Below are positions 60,647 through 64,000 of a DNA stretch of 64,000 bases, one piece after another. The first letter of the stretch is position 1. Every line of letters begins with the position of its first letter. The notes beneath the pieces were generated by a model. It searched no databases and had not been told where the DNA came from. It was given only the letters and a program-made list of their open reading frames with translations. The translations under genes were made by a program, and so were the position numbers. Source of the stretch: Vogesella indigofera (GTDB lineage Bacteria > Pseudomonadota > Gammaproteobacteria > Burkholderiales > Chromobacteriaceae); the NCBI RefSeq assembly GCF_028548395.1, contig NZ_JAQQLA010000007.1, positions 62,001 through 126,000 of the forward strand, read 5' to 3'.

Positions 60647-60674
60647 AAAAGGCAGCCTGCGGGCTGCCTTTTTT
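60647..60674 (+). terminator. Terminator of the acyl-CoA dehydrogenase gene
   Basis: AAGGCAGCC/GGCTGCCTT stem, short loop, then T6, 22 bases after the stop. Confidence 0.9.
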
Positions 60675-60795
60675 GCGTCCGGCTCACGGCAAAGCACGGC
60701 AGTCAGGTAAAAAAGCGCTATAACGTCAAGGAGATAGTCACGCCGGGGTCGGGCGTGACCGCCAGTCATGCCGTGCCAGCCTGCAGGAGTTTGCC

Positions 60796-61374
60796 ATGTC
60801 CTTGTTTGCCACCCCGGGGATGTCGTCACTGACCCCCGCCGCCCAGAACAGCCAGGCCAGCAACGCGCCCGGCCGCCTCAACAAGCCGTCGGCGCTGGAG
60901 CGCAGCGCGCGCGACGAGATGAACGCCCAAGTGATCGACAGCCTCAACGTCTCGATCGGTGCCGGCAACAAGTCGCAGCAACTGCTTTATCGCAGTGCCA
61001 TCGACAAGATCAACGAGCTGCTGGCACCGGACTTCGGCGCCGATGCGCTGCAGGCCGCCACCGCCAAGCAGAACAACAGCGCGGAAGCCACCGCCGAGCG
61101 CATCCTGTCGCTGTCGCTCGGCTTTTACGACGCCTACGCACAGCAGCATCCGGAAATGAGCGACACGGAGCGAGCCACCAGTTTCGTCGCGCTGGTGCGC
61201 GGCGGCTTCGAACAGGGTTTCAACGAGGCCAAGGACATTCTGGACGGGCTGAAGGTGCTGGGCGGTGACATCGCCAGCGGCATCCAGCAGACCTACGAAC
61301 TGGTGCAGAAGGGCTACGACGACTTCCTCGCCAGCAAACTGCCGGCCGCAACCAGCCCCGACAGCAGTGCCTGA
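60796..61374 (+). CDS. DUF5610 domain protein
   Basis: A 192-residue protein, Ala/Ser/Asn-rich at the N-terminus (first 35 residues, disordered) and helical afterwards. The block RILSLSLGFYDAYAQQHPEM and VRGGFEQGFNEAKDIL match DUF5610. No signal peptide or membrane helix. The family has no known function and often lies near motility or surface genes; here it stands alone between two terminators. ATG 60796 follows GCAGGAG. Confidence 0.75.
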   Translation: MSLFATPGMSSLTPAAQNSQASNAPGRLNKPSALERSARDEMNAQVIDSLNVSIGAGNKSQQLLYRSAIDKINELLAPDFGADALQAATAKQNNSAEATAERILSLSLGFYDAYAQQHPEMSDTERATSFVALVRGGFEQGFNEAKDILDGLKVLGGDIASGIQQTYELVQKGYDDFLASKLPAATSPDSSA

Positions 61375-61406
61375 GGGCTGGCCGGTTACTCGTGCTGATC
61401 ATGAAA

Positions 61407-61448
61407 AAAGCGTTGCGGCCAACCTTGTCAGGTTGGCCGCAACGCTTT
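61407..61448. terminator. Inverted pair of the 13-mer repeat, bidirectional terminator
   Basis: An exact copy (61414-61426) and a one-base variant (61429-61441) form a perfect 18-bp stem with a 6-base loop. A6 precedes and CTTT ends it, and it lies between convergent genes. Confidence 0.75.
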
Positions 61449-61471
61449 AGCACACCAGAAAACTATCGTTA

Positions 61472-62329
61472 TCACACCCCGTGGCGGCGGAACCACTGCA
61501 ACATGCGGCGCCAGCCGTCCTCGGCCGACGGCGCGTGGTAGCTGGGGCGATAGTCGGCATTGAAGGCGTGGCCGGCATCGGGGTAGACCACGAACTCGCT
61601 ACCGCTGCTGCCCTGTTGCAGGGCGGTCTTCATCGTCGCCACGCTGTCCAGCGGGATGCCACCATCCTTACCACCATACAGCCCCAATACCGGCACCTTC
61701 AGCAGCGGTGCCACCGCCAGCGGATGGCGCGGCGTCAGCGCCGTCTCCTGCCCCAGCAGCCGGCCATACCAGGCGGCACCGGCCTTGATCCGCGGGTTGT
61801 GCGCGGCGTAGAGCCAGGTGATGCGCCCACCCCAGCAGAAGCCGGTGATCGCCGCACGCGCGCTGTTACCGCCCAGCACCCGCGCGTATTCCAAGGTCGC
61901 ATCCAGATCGGCCAGCACCTGCGCGTCCGGCACCTTGCTGACCACATTGGCGATCAGCGCGGCGGTGTCGGGATAGCCGCGGGCATCGCCCTGGCGCAGG
62001 AACAGTTCCGGCGCGAGCGCGAGATAGCCCTGCTTGGCCAGCCGGCGGCAGACATCCTGGATGTGTTCGTGCACCCCGAAGATTTCCTGCACCACCAGCA
62101 CCACCGGCCACTGGCTGCCCTGCGCCGGGCGCGCGGCGTACAGCAGCAGATCGGGGCCGGCCTTGTGCCAGCCAGCGACCAGGCCGTCGCTGTCGGTGTG
62201 GATGGTGGCGGCGGTCACTGGCTGTACCGCGAGGGCAAAGCCGCCGGCTAGCACGGCGGAAATCAGCAGGCGGCGCTGCGGATCGACCTCATCCGGCAGC
62301 GGCAAGAGATCGGCTTGTTCCTGAGACAT
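61472..62329 (-). CDS. Exported dienelactone hydrolase-like protein
   Basis: A 285-residue alpha/beta hydrolase of the dienelactone hydrolase family. The nucleophile is C165 in GFCWGG, with Asp in GGKDGG and His in DAGHAF. Residues 17-40 form a hydrophobic signal with a twin-arginine pair (PQRRLLIS), suggesting Tat export and a periplasmic place; the TAT call is tentative. No ring-cleavage genes are near, so a role in aromatic breakdown is not supported. Confidence 0.87.
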   Translation of the reverse strand: MSQEQADLLPLPDEVDPQRRLLISAVLAGGFALAVQPVTAATIHTDSDGLVAGWHKAGPDLLLYAARPAQGSQWPVVLVVQEIFGVHEHIQDVCRRLAKQGYLALAPELFLRQGDARGYPDTAALIANVVSKVPDAQVLADLDATLEYARVLGGNSARAAITGFCWGGRITWLYAAHNPRIKAGAAWYGRLLGQETALTPRHPLAVAPLLKVPVLGLYGGKDGGIPLDSVATMKTALQQGSSGSEFVVYPDAGHAFNADYRPSYHAPSAEDGWRRMLQWFRRHGV

Positions 62330-62435
62330 GGGCTGCTCCTTGGGTTCGGTGGCGGCAATGCCAGCGCATCGCCGTCTGCTACAGAGCCAAGCATAGCGAG
62401 TAAAGTTCAGTGTCGCTGCCGGAAGTGCGGCCGCG

Positions 62436-63068
62436 TCAGGCGCCGCCTTTTTGCTGGCGGTAGGCGACCACGGTCTGCACCAGATCGGCGATCGAGCGCA
62501 CCCCCATCTTGTCCATCATCTTGCCGCGATGCGCCTCGACGGTCTTGATGCTGATGCCGAGGTCGTCGGCGATCACCTTGTTCATCTTGCCCTCGATCAC
62601 CCGCTCCAGCACCTCGCGCTCGCGCGTGGTCAGCGTCTGCAGCCGCGCCTCGCACTGCTGCGCCAGCGTAGTGGTCTGCTGCAGGCTGGCGGCCGCTTCC
62701 AGCGCGCTGTTCACCGCCAGCAGCAGCGCCTCCTGGTTGAACGGTTTTTCCAGGAAGTCATAGGCACCGCGCTTCACCGCCTGCACCGCCATCGGCACGT
62801 CACCATGGCCGGTAATGAAGATCACCGGCCAGCGATTGCCGCGCGCCTGCAGCTCTTCGTACAGCTCCAGCCCGCTCATGCCCGGCATGCGGATGTCGAG
62901 GATCAGGCAGCCGACACTCAGCGCCGGGCGGAAGCCGGCGAGAAAGGCCTCGGCATGGTCGTGGCAAATCACGCGGTAGTCGTGGCTTTCCAGCAGCCAG
63001 ACCAGCGAGTCGCGAAACGCTTCGTCGTCGTCAACGATATGGATGGTGATGGATTTGCTCGCAGTCAT
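62436..63068 (-). CDS. FixJ/NarL-type response regulator
   Basis: A 210-residue regulator. Receiver domain at 6-125, with acidic residues IVDDDEAF and phospho-acceptor D58 in LILDIRMPG; a LuxR-type helix-turn-helix at about 140-205 (LTTREREVLERVIEGKMNKVI, in parts). The FixJ-like linker and VPMAVQAVKRGAYDFLEKPF are typical. ATG 63068 overlaps the kinase stop by 4 bases. Target genes unknown; none of the fix, nos or ttr genes is in view. Confidence 0.93.
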   Translation of the reverse strand: MTASKSITIHIVDDDEAFRDSLVWLLESHDYRVICHDHAEAFLAGFRPALSVGCLILDIRMPGMSGLELYEELQARGNRWPVIFITGHGDVPMAVQAVKRGAYDFLEKPFNQEALLLAVNSALEAAASLQQTTTLAQQCEARLQTLTTREREVLERVIEGKMNKVIADDLGISIKTVEAHRGKMMDKMGVRSIADLVQTVVAYRQQKGGA

Positions 63069-64000
63069 GGCTCGTATACCGGCAAAGTGAATCGGAAAAT
63101 GGTACCACCCAGCGGATGGTCTTCCACCGAGAGTTGACCCTGATGGAATTCGACAATCGAGCGGCAGATGTTCAGCCCCATGCCCATGCCCTCGCTCTTG
63201 GTGGTGAAGAAGGCGTCGAACAGCTGTGACTTGATGTCGTCCGGCACGCCGTGGCCGCAATCGACAATCGCCACCTCCACCCGCTTGCTGCTGCTGCGCT
63301 GCACGCTGATCTGCAGCTCGCGCTGCGCCGGCGGCAGCTGCTGCATCGCCTCCATGCCGTTCTTGATCAGATTGAGCAGCACCTGCTCGATCAGGATCGG
63401 GTCGACGTTGACGGCGGGAAGGTTGGCCGCAAGGTGCACGTTGATCACCGAGCCTAGGCGGCGCGCCTCAATCTCGGCGATCGCCAGCGCGGCGTCGATG
63501 ATGTCGGACGGCTGGCACGACTTGCACACCGGCTCGCTCTGCTTCACGAATTCGCGCACCCGGCGCACGATCTTGCCGGCACGTTCCGCCTGCGCGGTGA
63601 TCTTTTCCATCACCGGGATCAGCGACTCCGCCGTGGCGCGGCCCTGGCGCAGGCGCTCGACGCAGCCGGCCTGGTAGTTGGCGATGGCCGACAGCGGCTG
63701 GTTCAGCTCGTGCGCCAGCGTCGACGCCATCTCGCCCATGGTGATCAGGCGCGAGGTGGCCTGCAGCTTGGCCATCTGTTCCTGGTAGCGCTGCTCGGCG
63801 TCGTGCTGCTCGGTGATGTCGGTGAGGATCAGCATCTGCGCCATGTCGCTGTCGACCCAGCGCACCGGGCGCGAGCGCAGCAGGAACCAGCGCTGCAGGT
63901 CATCCAGCCAGATCTCCTGATCGGCGCTGGCCTGCTGCAGCAGGCGGTACAACCGCAGGTCGCAGCACTCCGAGCTGTCCACCGTCTCCGGTGCGGCCAA
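63065..64000 (-). CDS. FixL/TtrS-type sensor histidine kinase, N-terminus beyond the window
   Basis: The last 311 or more residues of a kinase whose start lies off the right edge. A PAS-like end (about 1-70) and coiled coil (about 70-85) precede HisKA with the phospho-acceptor in STLAHELNQPLSAI. HATPase_c follows (NLIKNGMEAM, DCGHGVP, GMGMGLNICRSI). A CKSC pair lies shortly after the H-box region, which could be redox-active or chance. It is coupled to the FixJ-type gene. A 13-mer copy occurs in frame at 63419-63431. Confidence 0.92.
   Translation of the reverse strand: MAAPETVDSSECCDLRLYRLLQQASADQEIWLDDLQRWFLLRSRPVRWVDSDMAQMLILTDITEQHDAEQRYQEQMAKLQATSRLITMGEMASTLAHELNQPLSAIANYQAGCVERLRQGRATAESLIPVMEKITAQAERAGKIVRRVREFVKQSEPVCKSCQPSDIIDAALAIAEIEARRLGSVINVHLAANLPAVNVDPILIEQVLLNLIKNGMEAMQQLPPAQRELQISVQRSSSKRVEVAIVDCGHGVPDDIKSQLFDAFFTTKSEGMGMGLNICRSIVEFHQGQLSVEDHPLGGTIFRFTLPVYEP

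Overview
The window is a continuous piece of GC-rich (roughly 63-66% by eye) bacterial chromosome made almost entirely of housekeeping genes. The gene content (rimP-nusA-infB-rbfA-truB-rpsO-pnp, fur next to bamE and dapB, rluC-HAD-Rieske-sppA, PilU, MotD, a membrane-bound class 2 PyrD) and protein wording close to Neisseria and Chromobacterium point to a beta-proteobacterium of the order Neisseriales, most likely Chromobacteriaceae (Chromobacterium, Vogesella or Aquitalea type). The genus is an inference. No prophage, plasmid, complete insertion sequence, rRNA or CRISPR array is visible.

Layout. 1-3.9 kb: end of a fatty-acid desaturase, a YdgA-like protein followed by a 139-bp MITE-like element, and a Gfo/Idh/MocA oxidoreductase. 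3.9-8.6 kb: a soluble hybrid histidine kinase and OmpR-type regulator, divergent from a fatty acyl-CoA ligase. 8.7-11.5 kb: an alkylation-damage cluster (ada-alkB, divergent alkA). 11.5-20.7 kb: the transcription/translation operon rimP-nusA-infB-rbfA-truB-rpsO-pnp on the minus strand, with a promoter before rimP and a hairpin leader before pnp. 20.8-25.3 kb: fadD behind a 22-bp palindrome, pilU, an Spx/ArsC-like gene and dapE. 25.3-30.5 kb: dnaX-ybaB-recR, mltB and hrcA. 30.6-35.0 kb: recA-recX and alaS. 35.1-39.6 kb: crcB, four tandem tRNA-Asn genes, and rne with a long structured leader. 39.6-45.5 kb: rluC, a HAD phosphatase, a Rieske protein, sppA, motD, a RutE-like reductase, pyrD and a glycine-zipper lipoprotein. 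45.5-52.0 kb: fur-aat-bpt divergent from bamE-dapB, an ABC importer pair, and a membrane diguanylate cyclase. 52.2-58.7 kb: prkA-yeaH-spoVR and a tightly overlapping DUF2062-nudF-PilZ operon. 58.8-64.0 kb: an acyl-CoA dehydrogenase, a DUF5610 protein, a secreted dienelactone-hydrolase-like protein, and a FixJ/FixL-type two-component system cut by the window edge.

The most striking feature is not a gene. A 13-base word, TGCGGCCAACSTT (S = C or G), occurs at least 21 times on the two strands of 64 kb. It appears as close inverted pairs after genes, where it forms terminator-like hairpins, as single intergenic copies, and in frame inside genes such as ada, truB, hrcA and pyrD. This is the genomic behaviour of the Neisseria DNA uptake sequence, but the word is different. 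I propose it as a DUS-like or otherwise selected repeat of this lineage. Counts were made by eye and a genome-wide count would settle it.
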